NCBI GenBank assembly: GCA_963693285.1
Contig: OY848925.1
Location: 2,644,932 to 2,708,931 of the forward strand
Source of the DNA: Xestospongia muta
Taxonomy: Eukaryota; Porifera; Demospongiae; Haplosclerida; Petrosiidae
Length of the DNA: 64,000 nt
Reading direction: 5' to 3'
The position numbers were made by a program, and so were the translations under genes. The first letter of the stretch is position 1. Each line of letters starts with the position of its first letter. The notes beneath the pieces were generated by a model that saw only the letters and a program-made list of their open reading frames with translations, did no database searches and was not told the DNA's origin. Below are positions 14,741-28,170 of this stretch, in pieces.

Positions 14741-15117
14741 TAAACTTACTAAACTCTTTAGATCTGCTTATTTAACCAGATTTCACAGTTAATTTGTAAT
14801 CTTGTTTAACTTTCAAAAAGCTCTAAACTCTTTATTTTAGAGTTTTAACCTATTTAGACTACTTTATTAGTATATTTAAGACAGATAAACTTACTAAATT
14901 CTTTAGATCTGTTTATTTAACCAGTTTTCACAGTTAATTTCTAATCTTTTTTAACTTTCAAAAAGCTCTAAACTCTTTATTTTAGGGTTTTAACCTATTT
15001 AGACTACTTTATTAGTATATTTAAGACAGATAAACTTACTAAACTCTTTAGATCAGCTTATTTAACCAGTTTTCACAGTTAATTTCTAATCTTTTTTAAC
15101 TTTCAAAAAGCTCTAAA

Positions 15118-18100
15118 CTCTTTATTTTAGAGTTTTAACCTATTTAGACTAGTTTATTAGTATATTTAAGACAGATAAACTTACTAAACTCTTTAGATCA
15201 GCTTATTTAACCAGTTTTCACAGTTAATTTCTAATCTTTTTTAACTTTCAAAAAGCTCTAAACTCTTTATTTTAGAGTTTTAACCTATTTAGACTACTTT
15301 ATTAGTATATTTAAGACAGATAAACTTACTAAACTCTTTAGATCAGCTTATTTAACCAGTTTTCACAGTTAATTTCTAATCATTTCTAACTTTCAAAAAT
15401 CTCTAAACCCTTTATTTTAGAGTTTTAACCTATTTAGACTACTTTATTAGTATATTTAAGACAGATAAACTTACTAAACTCTTTAGATCAGCTTATTTAA
15501 CCAGTTTTCACAGTTAATTTCTAATCCTTTTTAACTTTCAAAAAGCTCTAATCACTTTATTTTAGAGTTTTAACATATTTAGACTACTTTATTAGTATAT
15601 TTAAGACAGATAAACTTACTAAAGTCCTCTGATTTGCTTATTTAACCAGTTTTGACAGTTAATTTCTAATCTTTTTTAACTTTCAAAAAGCTCTAATCAC
15701 TTTACTTTAGAGTTTTAACCTATTTAGACTACTTTATTAGTATATTTAAGACAGATAAACTTACTAAACTCTTTAGATCAGCTTATTTAACCAGTTTTCA
15801 CAGTTAATTTCTAACCTTTTTTAACTTTCAAAAAGCTCTAATCACTTTATTTTAGAGTTTTAACCTATTTAGACTACTTTATTAGTACATTTAAGACAGA
15901 TAAACTTACTAAACTCTTTAGATCAGCTTATTTAACCAGTTTTCACAGTTAATTTCTAATCTTTCTTAACTTTCAAAAAGCTCTAAACTCTTTATTTTAG
16001 AATTTTAACCTAATTAGACTACTTTATTAGTATATTTAAGACATAAACTTACTAAACTCTTTAGATCCCCTTATTTAACCAGTTTTCACAGTTAATTTCT
16101 AATCTTTTTTAACTTTCAAAAGGCTCTTAACACTTTATTTTAGACTTTTAACCTATTTAGACTACTTTATTAGTATATTTAAGACAGATAAACTTACTAA
16201 ACTCTTTAGATCACCTTATTTAACCAGTTTTCACAGTTAATTTCTAATCTTTTTTAACTTTCAAAAAGCTCTAAACTCTTTATTTTAGAGTTTTAACCTA
16301 TTTAGACTACTTTATTAGTATATTTAAGGCAGATAAACTAACTAAACTCTTTAGATCCCCTTATTTAACCAGTTTTTACAATTAATTTCTAATCTTTTTT
16401 AACTTTCAAAAAGCTCTAAACTCTTTATTTTAGAGTTGTAACCTATTTAGACTACTTTATTAGTATATTTAAGACAGATAAACTTACTAAACTCTTTAGA
16501 TCAGCTGATTTAACCAGTTTTCACAGTTAATTCCTAATCTTTTTTAACTTTGAAAAAGCTCTAAACTCTTTATTTTAGAGTTTTAACCTATTTAGACTAC
16601 TTTATTAGTATATTTAAGACAGATTAACTTACTAAACTCTATAGATCAGCTTATTTAACCAGTTTTCACAGTTAATTTCTAATCTTTTTTAACTTTCAAA
16701 AAGCTCTAAACTCTTTATTTTAGAGTTTTAACCTATTTAGACTACTTTATTAGTATATTTAAGACAGATAAACTTACTAAACTCTTTAGATCAGCTGATT
16801 TAACCAGTTTTCACAGTTAATTCCTAATCGTTTTTAACTTTGAAAAAGCTCTAAACTCTTTATTTTAGAGTTTTAACCTATTTAGACTACTTTATTAGTA
16901 TATTTAAGACAGATAAACTTTCTAAACTCTTTAGATCAGCTTATTTAACCAGTTTTCACAGTTAATTTCTAATCTTTTTTAACTTTCAAAAAGCTCTAAA
17001 CTCTTTATTTTAGAGTTTTAACCTATTTAGACTACTTTATTAGTATATTTAAGACAGATAAACTTACTAAACTCTTTAGATCAGCTTATTTAACCAGTTT
17101 TCACAGTTAATTTCTAATCTTTTTTAACTTTCAAAAAGCTCTAAACTCTTTATTTTAGAGTTTTAACCTATTTAGACTACTTTATTAGTATATTTAAGAC
17201 AGATAAACTTATTAAAGTCCTTAGATTTGCTTATTTAACCAGTTTTCACAGTTAATTCCTAATCTTTTTTAACTTTCAAAAGGCTCTTAACACTTTATTT
17301 TAGACTTTTCACCTATTTAGACTACTTTATTACTATATTTAAAACAGATAAACTTACTAAACTCTTTAGATCAGCTTATTTAACCAGTTTTCACAGTTAA
17401 TTTCTAATCTTTTTTAACTTTCAAAAAGCTCTAAACTCTTTATTTTAGAGTTTTAACCTATTTAGACTACTTTATTAGTATATTTAAGACAGATAAACTT
17501 ACTAAACTCTTTAGATCAGCTTATTTAACCAGTTTTCACAGTTAAATTCTAATCTTTTTAACTTTCAAAAAGGTCTAAACTCTTTATTTTAGAGTTTTAA
17601 CCTATTTAGACTACTTTATTAGTATATTTAAAACAGATAAACTTACTAAACTCTTTAGATCAGCTTATTTAACCAGTTTTCACAGTTAATTCCTAATCTT
17701 TTTTAACTTTCAAAAAGCTCTAAACTCTTTATTTTAGAGTTTTAACCTATTTAGACTACTTTATTAGTATATTTAAGACAGATAAACTTACTAAACTCTT
17801 TAGATCAGCTTATTTAACCAGTTTTCACAGTTAATTTCTAATCATTTCTAACTTTCAAAAAGCTTTAAACCCTTTATGTTAGAGTTTTAACCTATTTAGA
17901 CTACTTTATTAGTATATTTAAGACAGATAAACTTACTAAACTCTTTAGATCAGCTTATTTAACCAGTTTTCACAGTTAATTTCTAATCTTTTTAACTTTC
18001 AAAAAGCTCTAATCACTTTATTTTAGAGTTTTAACATATTTAGACTACTTTATTAGTATATTTAAGACAGATAAACTTACTAAAGTCCTCTGATTTGCTT

Positions 18101-18589
18101 ATTTAACCAGTTTTGACAGTTAATTTCTAATCTTTTTTAACTTTCAAAAAGCTCTAAACTCTTTATTTTAGAGTTTTAACCTATTTAGACTACTTTATTA
18201 GTATATTTAAGACAGATAAACTTACTAAACTCTTTAGATCAGCTTATTTAACCAGTTTTCACAGTTAATTTCTAATCTGTTTTAACTTTCAAAAAGCTCT
18301 AATCACTTTATTTTAGAGTTTTAACCTATTTAGACTACTTTATTAGTATATTTAAGACAGATAAACTTACTAAACTCTTTAGATCCGCTTATTTAACCAG
18401 TTTTCACAGTTAATTTCTAATCTTTCTTAACTTTCAAAAAGCTCTAAACTCTTTATTTTAGAGTTTTAACATATTTAGACTACTTTATTAGTATATTTAA
18501 GACAGATAAACTTACTAAACTCTTTAGATCAGCTTATTTAACCAGTTTTCACAGTTAATTTCTAATCTTTTTTAACTTTCAAAAAGCTC
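15118..18589 (+). repeat. 24-unit higher-order block, copy 1 (3472 bp)
   Basis: First copy of an adjacent tandem duplication. Markers repeat 3472 bp to the right: CTAGTTTATT 15149/18621, CATTTCTAAC 15381/18853, CATTTCTAAC with CTTTAAACCC 17843/21315, TTAAGACATA near 16036/19508, GATCCCC, GATCAGCTGA, CCTAATCG and TTTTGACAG sites. By eye I see about seven differences across the block, so identity is above 99%. Examples: AGTACATTT against AGTATATTT at about 15886/19358, and AAGGCAG against AAGACAG near 16327/19799. The exact breakpoints are uncertain by about one unit. Confidence 0.93.
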
Positions 18590-21500
18590 TAAACTATTTT
18601 AGAGTTTTAACCTATTTAGACTAGTTTATTAGTATATTTAAGACAGATAAACTTACTAAACTCTTTAGATCAGCTTATTTAACCAGTTTTCACAGTTAAT
18701 TTCTAATCTTTTTTAACTTTCAAAAAGCTCTAAACTCTTTATTTTAGAGTTTTAACCTATTTAGACTACTTTATTAGTATATTTAAGACAGATAAACTTA
18801 CTAAACTCTTTAGATCAGCTTATTTAACCAGTTTTCACAGTTAATTTCTAATCATTTCTAACTTTCAAAAATCTCTAAACCCTTTATTTTAGAGTTTTAA
18901 CCTATTTAGACTACTTTATTAGTATATTTAAGACAGATAAACTTACTAAACTCTTTAGATCAGCTTATTTAACCAGTTTTCACAGTTAATTTCTAATCCT
19001 TTTTAACTTTCAAAAAGCTCTAATCACTTTATTTTAGAGTTTTAACATATTTAGACTACTTTATTAGTATATTTAAGACAGATAAACTTACTAAAGTCCT
19101 CTGATTTGCTTATTTAACCAGTTTTGACAGTTAATTTCTAATCTTTTTTAACTTTCAAAAAGCTCTAATCACTTTACTTTAGAGTTTTAACCTATTTAGA
19201 CTACTTTATTAGTATATTTAAGACAGATAAACTTACTAAACTCTTTAGATCAGCTTATTTAACCAGTTTTCACAGTTAATTTCTAACCTTTTTTAACTTT
19301 CAAAAAGCTCTAATCACTTTATTTTCGAGTTTTAACCTATTTAGACTACTTTATTAGTATATTTAAGACAGATAAACTTACTAAACTCTTTAGATCAGCT
19401 TATTTAACCAGTTTTCACAGTTAATTTCTAATCTTTCTTAACTTTCAAAAAGCTCTAAACTCTTTATTTTAGAGTTTTAACCTAATTAGACTACTTTATT
19501 AGTATATTTAAGACATAAACTTACTAAACTCTTTAGATCCCCTTATTTAACCAGTTTTCACAGTTAATTTCTAATCTTTTTTAACTTTCAAAAGGCTCTT
19601 AACACTTTATTTTAGACTTTTAACCTATTTAGACTACTTTATTAGTATATTTAAGACAGATAAACTTACTAAACTCTTTAGATCACCTTATTTAACCAGT
19701 TTTCACAGTTAATTTCTAATCTTTTTTAACTTTCAAAAAGCTCTAAACTCTTTATTTTAGAGTTTTAACCTATTTAGACTACTTTATTAGTATATTTAAG
19801 ACAGATAAACTAACTAAACTCTTTAGATCCCCTTATTTAACCAGTTTTTACAATTAATTTCTAATCTTTTTTAACTTTCAAAAAGCTCTAAACTCTTTAT
19901 TTTAGAGTTGTAACCTATTTAGACTACTTTATTAGTATATTTAAGACAGATAAACTTACTAAACTCTTTAGATCAGCTGATTTAACCAGTTTTCACAGTT
20001 AATTCCTAATCTTTTTTAACTTTGAAAAAGCTCTAAACTCTTTATTTTAGAGTTTTAACCTATTTAGACTACTTTATTAGTATATTTAAGACAGATTAAC
20101 TTACTAAACTCTATAGATCAGCTTATTTAACCAGTTTTCACAGTTAATTTCTAATCTTTTTTAACTTTCAAAAAGCTCTAAACTCTTTATTTTAGAGTTT
20201 TAACCTATTTAGACTACTTTATTAGTATATTTAAGACAGATAAACTTACTAAACTCTTTAGATCAGCTGATTTAACCAGTTTTCACAGTTAATTCCTAAT
20301 CGTTTTTAACTTTGAAAAAGCTCTAAACTCTTTATTTTAGAGTTTTAACCTATTTAGACTACTTTATTAGTATATTTAAGACAGATAAACTTTCTAAACT
20401 CTTTAGATCAGCTTATTTAACCAGTTTTCACAGTTAATTTCTAATCTTTTTTAACTTTCAAAAAGCTCTAAACTCTTTATTTTAGAGTTTTAACCTATTT
20501 AGACTACTTTATTAGTATATTTAAGACAGATAAACTTACTAAACTCTTTAGATCAGCTTATTTAACCAGTTTTCACAGTTAATTTCTAATCTTTTTTAAC
20601 TTTCAAAAAGCTCTAAACTCTTTATTTTAGAGTTTTAACCTATTTAGACTACTTTATTAGTATATTTAAGACAGATAAACTTATTAAAGTCCTTAGATTT
20701 GCTTATTTAACCAGTTTTCACAGTTAATTCCTAATCTTTTTTAACTTTCAAAAGGCTCTTAACACTTTATTTTAGACTTTTCACCTATTTAGACTACTTT
20801 ATTACTATATTTAAAACAGATAAACTTACTAAACTCTTTAGATCAGCTTATTTAACCAGTTTTCACAGTTAATTTCTAATCTTTTTTAACTTTCAAAAAG
20901 CTCTAAACTCTTTATTTTAGAGTTTTAACCTATTTAGACTACTTTATTAGTATATTTAAGACAGATAAACTTACTAAACTCTTTAGATCAGCTTATTTAA
21001 CCAGTTTTCACAGTTAAATTCTAATCTTTTTAACTTTCAAAAAGGTCTAAACTCTTTATTTTAGAGTTTTAACCTATTTAGACTACTTTATTAGTATATT
21101 TAAAACAGATAAACTTACTAAACTCTTTAGATCAGCTTATTTAACCAGTTTTCACAGTTAATTCCTAATCTTTTTTAACTTTCAAAAAGCTCTAAACTCT
21201 TTATTTTAGAGTTTTAACCTATTTAGACTACTTTATTAGTATATTTAAGACAGATAAACTTACTAAACTCTTTAGATCAGCTTATTTAACCAGTTTTCAC
21301 AGTTAATTTCTAATTATTTCTAACTTTCAAAAAGCTTTAAACCCTTTATGTTAGAGTTTTAACCTATTTAGACTACTTTATTAGTATATTTAAGACAGAT
21401 AAACTTACTAAACTCTTTAGATCAGCTTATTTAACCAGTTTTCACAGTTAATTTCTAATCTTTTTTAACTTTCAAAAAGCTCTAATCACTTTATTTTAGA

Positions 21501-22061
21501 GTTTTAACATATTTAGACTACTTTATTAGTATATTTAAGACAGATAAACTTACTAAAGTCCTCTGATTTGCTTATTTAACCAGTTTTGACAGTTAATTTC
21601 TAATCTTTTTTAACTTTCAAAAAGCTCTAAACTCTTTATTTTAGAGTTTTAACCTATTTAGACTACTTTATTAGTATATTTAAGACAGATAAACTTACTA
21701 AACTCTTTAGATCAGCTTATTTAACCAGTTTTCACAGTTAATTTCTAATCTGTTTTAACTTTCAAAAAGCTCTAATCACTTTATTTTAGAGTTTTAACCT
21801 ATTTAGACTACTTTATTAGTATATTTAAGACAGATAAACTTACTAAACTCTTTAGATCCGCTTATTTAACCAGTTTTCACAGTTAATTTCTAATCTTTCT
21901 TAACTTTCAAAAAGCTCTAAACTCTTTATTTTAGAGTTTTAACCTATTTAGACTACTTTATTAGTATATTTAAGACAGATAAACTTACTAAACTCTTTAG
22001 ATCAGCTTATTTAACCAGTTTTCACAGTTAATTTCTAATCTTTTTTAACTTTCAAAAAGCT
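18590..22061 (+). repeat. 24-unit higher-order block, copy 2 (3472 bp)
   Basis: Second copy of the 15118-18589 block, directly adjacent and in the same orientation. Its first unit has lost 4 bases of the dyad-1 spacer at about 18597, right at the junction of the two copies. One T is missing in copy 1 near 17990 relative to this copy, which shifts the offset to 3473 for TAAAGTCCTC at 18081 and 21554. Similarity ends after the GATCCGC and CTTTCTTAAC markers near 21858-21900. Confidence 0.93.
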
Positions 22062-24299
22062 CTAAACTCTTTATTTTAGAGTTTTAACCTATTTAGACTA
22101 CTTTATTAGTATATTTAAGACAGATAAACTTACTAAACTGTTTAGATCAACTGATTTGACCAGTTTTCACAGTTAATTCCTAATTTTTTTCACTTTCAAA
22201 AAGCTCTAAACTCTTTATTTTAGGGTTTTAACGTATTTAGACTACTTTATTAGTATATTTAAGACAGATAAACTTACTAAACTCTTTAGATCAGCTTATT
22301 TAACCAGTTTTCACAGTTAATTTCTAATCTTTTTTAACTTTCCAAAAGCTCTAAACTCTTTATTTTAGAGTTTTAACCTATTTAGACTACTTTATTAGTA
22401 TATTTAAGACAGATAAACTTACTAAACTCTTTAGATCAGCTTATTTAACCAGTTTTCACAGTTAATTTCTAATCTTTTTTAACTTTCAAAAAGCTCTAAA
22501 CTCTTTATTTTAGAGTTTTAACCTATTTAGACTACTTTATTAGTATATTTAAGACAGATAAACTTACTAAACTCTTTAGATCAACTGATTTGACCAGTTT
22601 TGACAGTTAATTCCTAATCTTTTTAACTTTCAAAAAGCTCTAAACTCTTTATTTTAGGGTTTTAACGTATTTAGACTACTTTATTAGTATATTTAAGACA
22701 GATAAACTTACTAAACTCTTTAGATCAGCTGATTTAACCAGTTTTCACAGTTAATTTCTAATCTTTTTTAACTTTCCAAAAGCTCTAAACTCTTTATTTT
22801 AGAGTTTTAACCTATTTAGACTACATTATTAGTGTATTTAAGACAGATAAACTTACTAAACTCTTTAGATCCGATTATTTAACCAGTTTTCACAGTTAAT
22901 TTCTAATCTTTTTTAACTTTCAAAAAGCTCTAAACTCTTTATTTTAGAGTTTTAACCTATTTAGACTACTTTATTAGTATATTTAAGACAGACAAACTTA
23001 TTAAAGTCCTTAGATTTGCTTATTTAACCAGTTTTCACAGTTAATTTCTAATCTTTTTTAACTTTCAAAAGGCTGTTAACACTTTATTTTAGACTTTTCA
23101 CCTATTTAGACTACTTTATTAGTATATTTAAGACAGATAAACCTACTAAACACTTTAGATCAGCTTATTTAACCAGTTTTCACAGTTAATTTCTAATCTT
23201 TTTTATCTTTCAAAAAGCTCTAAACTCTTTATTTTAGAGTTTTAACCTATTTAGACTACTTTATTAGTATATTTAAGACAGATAAACTTACTAAACTCTT
23301 TAGATCAGCTTATTTAACCAGTTTTCACAGTTAATTTCTAATCTTTTTTAACTTTCAAAAAAGCTTTAATCACTTTATTTTAGAGTTTTAACCTATTTAG
23401 ACTACTTTATTAGTATATTTAAGACAGATAAACTTATTAAAGTCCTCTGATTTGCTTATTTAACCAGTTTTCACAGTTAATTTCTAATCTTTTTTAACTT
23501 TCAAAAAGCTCTCATCACTTTACTTATAGTTTTAACCTATTTAGACTACTTTATTAGTATATTTAAGACAGATAAACTTACTAAACTCTTTAGATCAGCT
23601 TATTTAACCAGTTTTCACAGTTAATTTCTAATCTTTTTTAACTTTCAAAAAGCTCTAAACTCTTTATTTTAGAGTTTTAACCTATTTAGACTACTTTATT
23701 AGTATATTTAAGACAGATAAACTTACTAAACTCTTTAGATCAGCTTATTTAACCAGTTTTCACAGTTAATTTCTAATCTTTCTTAACTTTCAAAAAGCTC
23801 TAAACTCTTGATTTTAGAGTTTTAACCTAATTAGACTACTTTATTAGTATATTTAAGACAGCTAAACTTACTAAACTCTTTAGATCAGCTTATTTAACCA
23901 GTTTTCACAGTTAATTTCTAATCTTTCTTAACTTTCAAAAAGCTCTAAACTCTTGATTTTAGAGTTTTAACCTATTTAGACTACTTTATTAGTATATTTA
24001 AGACAGATAAACTTACTAAACTCTTTAGATCCCCTTATTTAACCAGTTTTCACAGTTAATTTCTAATCTTTTTTAACTTTCAAAAGGCTCTTAACACTTT
24101 ATTTTAGACTTTTAACCTATTTAGACTACTTTATTAGTATATTTAAGACAGATAAACTTACTAAACTCTTTAGATCAGCTTATTTAACCAGTTTTCACAG
24201 TTAAATTCTAATCTTTCTAACTTTCAAAAAGCTCTAAACTCTTTATTTTAGAGTTTTAACCTATTTAGACTACTTATTAGTATATTTAAGACAGATAAA

Positions 24300-26037
24300 C
24301 TTACTAAACTCTTTAGATCAGCTTATTTAACCAGTTTTCACAGTTAATTTCTAATCTTTTTTAACTTTCAAAAAGCTCTAAACTCTTTATTTTAGAGTTT
24401 TAACCTATTTAGACTACTTTATTAGTATATTTAAGACAGATAAACGAACTAAACTCTTTAGATCACCTTATTTAACCAGTTTTTACAATTAATTTCTAAT
24501 CTTTTTTAACTTTCAAAAAGCTCTAAACTCTTTATTTTAGAGTTTTAACCTATTTAGACTACTTTATTAGTATATTTAAGACAGATAAACTTACTAAACT
24601 CTTTAGATCAGCTGATTTAACCAGTTTTCACAGTTAATTCATAATCTTTTTTAACTTTCAAAAAGCTCTAAACTCTTTATTTTAGAGTTTTAACCTATTT
24701 AGACTACTTTATTAGTATATTTAAGACAGATAAACTTACTAAACTCTTTAGATCAGCTTATTTAACCAGTTTTCACAGTTAATTTCTAATCTTTTTTAAC
24801 TTTCAAAAAGCTCTAAACTCTTTATTTTAGAGTTTTAACCTATTTAGACTACTTTATTAGTATATTTAAGACAGATAAACTTACTAAACTCTTTAGATCA
24901 ACTGATTTGACCAGTTTTCACAGTTAATTCCTAATCTTTTTAACTTTCAAAAAGCTCTAAACTCTTTATTTTAGGGTTTTAACGTATTTAGACTACTTTA
25001 TTAGTATATTTAAGACAGATAAACTTACTAAACTCTTTAGATCAGATTATTTAACCAGTTTTCACAGTTAATTTCTAATCTTTTTTAACTTTCCAAAAGC
25101 TCTAAACTCTTTATTTTAGAGTTTTAACCTATTTAGACTACTTTATTAGTATATTTAAGACAGATAAACTTACTCAACTCTTTAGATCAGCTTATTTAAC
25201 CAGTTTTCACAGTTAATTTCTAATCTTTCTTAACTTTCAAAAAGCTCTAAACTCTTTATCTTAGAGTTTTAACCTATTTAGACTACATTATTAGTGTATT
25301 TAAGACTGATAAACTTACTAAACTCTTTAGATCAGCTTATTTAACCAGTTTTCACAGTTAATTTCTAATCTTTTTTAACTTTCAAAAAGCTCTAAACTCT
25401 TTATTTTAGAGTTTTAACCTATTTAGACTACTTTATTAGTATTTTTAAGACAGATAAACTTACTAAACTCTTTAGATCAGCTTATTTAACCAGTTTTCAC
25501 AGTTAATTTCTAATCTTTTTTAACTTTCAAAAAGCTCTAAACTCTTTATTTTAGAGTTTTAACCTATTTAGACTACTTTATTAGTATATTTAAGACAGAT
25601 AATCTTACTAAACTCTTTAGATCAGCTTATTTAACCAGATTTCACAGTTAATTTCTAATCTTTTTTAACTTTCAAAAAGCTCTAAACTCTTTATTTTAGA
25701 GTTTTAACCTATTTAGACTACTTTATTAGTATATTTAAGACAGAAAAACTTACTAAACTCTTTAGATCTACCGATTTAACCAGTTTTCACAGTTAATTCC
25801 TAATCTTTTTTAACTTTCAAAAAGCTCTAAACTCTTTATTTTAGAGTTTTAACCTATTTAGACTACTTTATTAGTATATTTAAGACAGATAAACTTACTA
25901 AACTCTTTAGATCAGCTTATTTAACCAGTTTTCACAATTAATTTCTAATCTTTTTAACTTTGTAAAGTCTCTTAACACTTTATTTAAGAGTTTTAACCTA
26001 TTTAGACTACTTTATTACTATATTTAAGACAGATAAA
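24300..26037 (+). repeat. 12-unit higher-order block, copy 1 (1738 bp)
   Basis: Constant 1738-bp offset to the adjacent copy: TAAACGAACT 24441/26179, GATCAACTGA 24896/26634, GACTACATTA with AGTGTATTTAAGACTG 25281/27019, GATAATCTTA 25598/27336, GAAAAACT 25743/27481, TGTAAAGTCT 25961/27699. I count roughly a dozen differences, such as TACCGATTT against TACTGATTT near 25769. This is older or less homogenised than the 3472-bp pair. Confidence 0.92.
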
Positions 26038-27740
26038 CTTACTAAACTCTTTAGATCAGCTTATTTAACCAGTTTTCACAGTTAATTCCTAATCTTTTTT
26101 AACTTTCAAAAAGCTCTAAACTCTTTATTTTAGAGTTTTAACCTATTTAGACTACTTTATTAGTATATTTAAGACAGATAAACGAACTAAACTCTTTAGA
26201 TCAGCTTATTTAACCAGTTTTTACAATTAATTTCTAATCTTTTTTAACTTTCAAAAAGCTCTAAACTCTTTATTTTAGAGTTTTAACCTATTTAGACTAC
26301 TTTATTAGTATATTTAAGACAGATAAACTTACTAAACTCTTTAGATCAGCTGATTTAACCAGTTTTCACAGTTAATTCATAATCTTTTTTAACTTTGAAA
26401 AAGCTCTAAACTCTTTATTTTAGAGTTTTAACCTATTTAGACTACTTTATTAGTATATTTAAGACAGATAAACTTACTAAACTCTTTAGATCAGCTTATT
26501 TAACTAGTTTTCACAGTTAATTTCTAATCTTTTTTAACTTTCAAAAAGCTCTAAACTCTTTATTTTAGAGTTTTAACCTATTTAGACTACTTTATTAGTA
26601 TATTTAAGACAGATAAACTTACTAAACTCTTTAGATCAACTGATTTGACCAGTTTTCACAGTTAATTCCTAATCTTTTTAACTTTCAAAAAGCTCTGAAC
26701 TCTTTATTTTAGGGTTTTAACGTATTTAGACTACTTTATTAGTATATTTAAGACAGATAAACTTACTAAACTCTTTAGATCAGCTTATTTAACCAGTTTT
26801 CACAGTTAATTTCTAATCTTTTTTAACTTTCCAAAAGCTCTAAACTCTTTATTTTAGAGTTTTAACCTATTTAGACTAGTTTATTAGTATATTTAAGACA
26901 GATAAACTTACTAAACTCTTTAGATCAGCTTATTTAACCAGTTTTCACAGTTAATTTCTAATCTTTCTTAACTTTCAAAAAGCTCTAAACTCTTTATCTT
27001 AGAGTTTTAACCTATTTAGACTACATTATTAGTGTATTTAAGACTGATAAACTTACTAAACTCTTTAGATCAGCTTATTTAACCAGTTTTCACAGTTAAT
27101 TTCTAATCTTTTTTAACTTTCAAAAAGCTCTAAACTCTTTATTTTAGAGTTTTAACCTATTTAGACTACTTTATTAGTATATTTAAGACAGATAAACTTA
27201 CTAAACTCTTTAGATCAGCTTATTTAACCAGTTTTCACAGTTAATTTCTAATCTTTTTTAACTTTCAAAAAGCTCTAAACTCTTTATTTTAGAGTTTTAA
27301 CCTATTTAGACTACTTTATTAGTATATTTAAGACAGATAATCTTACTAAACTCTTTAGATCAGCTTATTTAACCAGATTTCACAGTTAATTTCTAATCTT
27401 TCTTAACTTTCAAAAAGCTCTAAACTCTTTATTTTAGAGTTTTAACCTTTTTAGACTACTTTTTTAGTATATTTAAGACAGAAAAACTTACTAAACTCTT
27501 TAGATCTACTGATTTAACCAGTTTTCACAGTTAATTCCTAATCTTTTTTAACTTTCAAAAAGCTCTAAACTCTTTATTTTAGAGTTTTAACCTATTTAGA
27601 CTACTTTATTAGTATATTTAAGACAGATAAACTTACTAAACTCTTTAGATCAGCTTATTTAACCAGTTTTCACAATTAATTTCTAATCTTTTTAACTTTG
27701 TAAAGTCTGTTAACACTTTATTTAAGAGTTTTAACCTATT
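26038..27740 (+). repeat. 12-unit higher-order block, copy 2
   Basis: Adjacent second copy of 24300-26037. Differences from copy 1 include TTAACTAG near 26504, AGCTCTGAAC near 26690, CTAGTTTATT near 26876, and TTTTTTAG in place of TTTATTAG near 27465. Its left part (about 26620-27050) shares a 2750-bp offset with 29370-29800 (GATCAACTGA at 26634 and 29384, AGTGTATTTAAG units at 27019 and 29769), so the block was also a source or recipient of a dispersed copy. Confidence 0.9.
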
Positions 27741-28170
27741 TAGACTACTTTATTAGAATATTTAAGACAGATAATCTTACTAAACTCTTTAGATCAGCTT
27801 ATTTAACAAGTTTTCACAGTTAATTTCTAATCTTTTTTAACTTTCAAAAAGCTCTAAACTCTTTATTTTAGAGTTTTAACCTATTTAGACTACTTTATTA
27901 GTATATTTAAGACAGAAAAACTTACTAAACTCTTTAGATCTACTGATTTAACCAGTTTTCACAGTTAATTCCTAATCTTTTTTAACTTTCAAAAAGCTCT
28001 AAACTCTTTATTTTAGAGTTTTAACCTATTTAGACTACTTTATTAGTATATTTAAGACAGATAAACTTACTAAACTCTTTAGATCAGCTTATTTAACCAG
28101 TTTTCACAATTAATTTCTAATCTTTTTAACTTTGAAAAGTCTGTTAACACTTTATTTAAGAGTTTAACCT
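27310..28170 (+). repeat. tandem 3-mer duplication (434 bp)
   Basis: Three-unit blocks repeat at 434 bp: GATAATCTTA 27336/27770, GAAAAACTTA with GATCTACTGA 27481/27915, and TGTAAAGTCTGTTAAC 27699 against TGAAAAGTCTGTTAAC 28133. It overlaps the end of the 12-unit copy, so this 3-mer was duplicated after or during that event. A later echo with GATAATCTTA lies at 30519. Confidence 0.87.

Larger units (their letters stand above)
1..15117 (+). repeat. array zone 1: TAATCAC / GATCTGC variant domain
   Basis: Units here mix two types at positions 51-64: A-type TAATCACTTT and B-type TAAACTCTTT. Many units end in TTAGATCTGCTTA (a BglII-type AGATCT) with TAAATTC just before it, for example near 271, 850, 1429, 3464, 4184, 6352 and 9098. 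The GATCTGC ending becomes rare after about 15 kb (one case near 43405). Rarer diagnostic variants are ACAGACAAAC (401, 1558, 3298, 3588, 14301), CTGTTTTAAC (1768, 2783, 14511) and CTTGTTTAAC in units starting at 1, 1883 and 14771. The right edge coincides with the start of the 3472-bp duplication. Confidence 0.75.

Noticed and set aside
15118..22061. Assembly artefact as the cause of the duplicated blocks
   Set aside because: Copies differ at scattered sites, and different blocks have different offsets and divergence, so a simple assembly doubling does not explain them all. Collapse or expansion of individual blocks cannot be excluded without reads.
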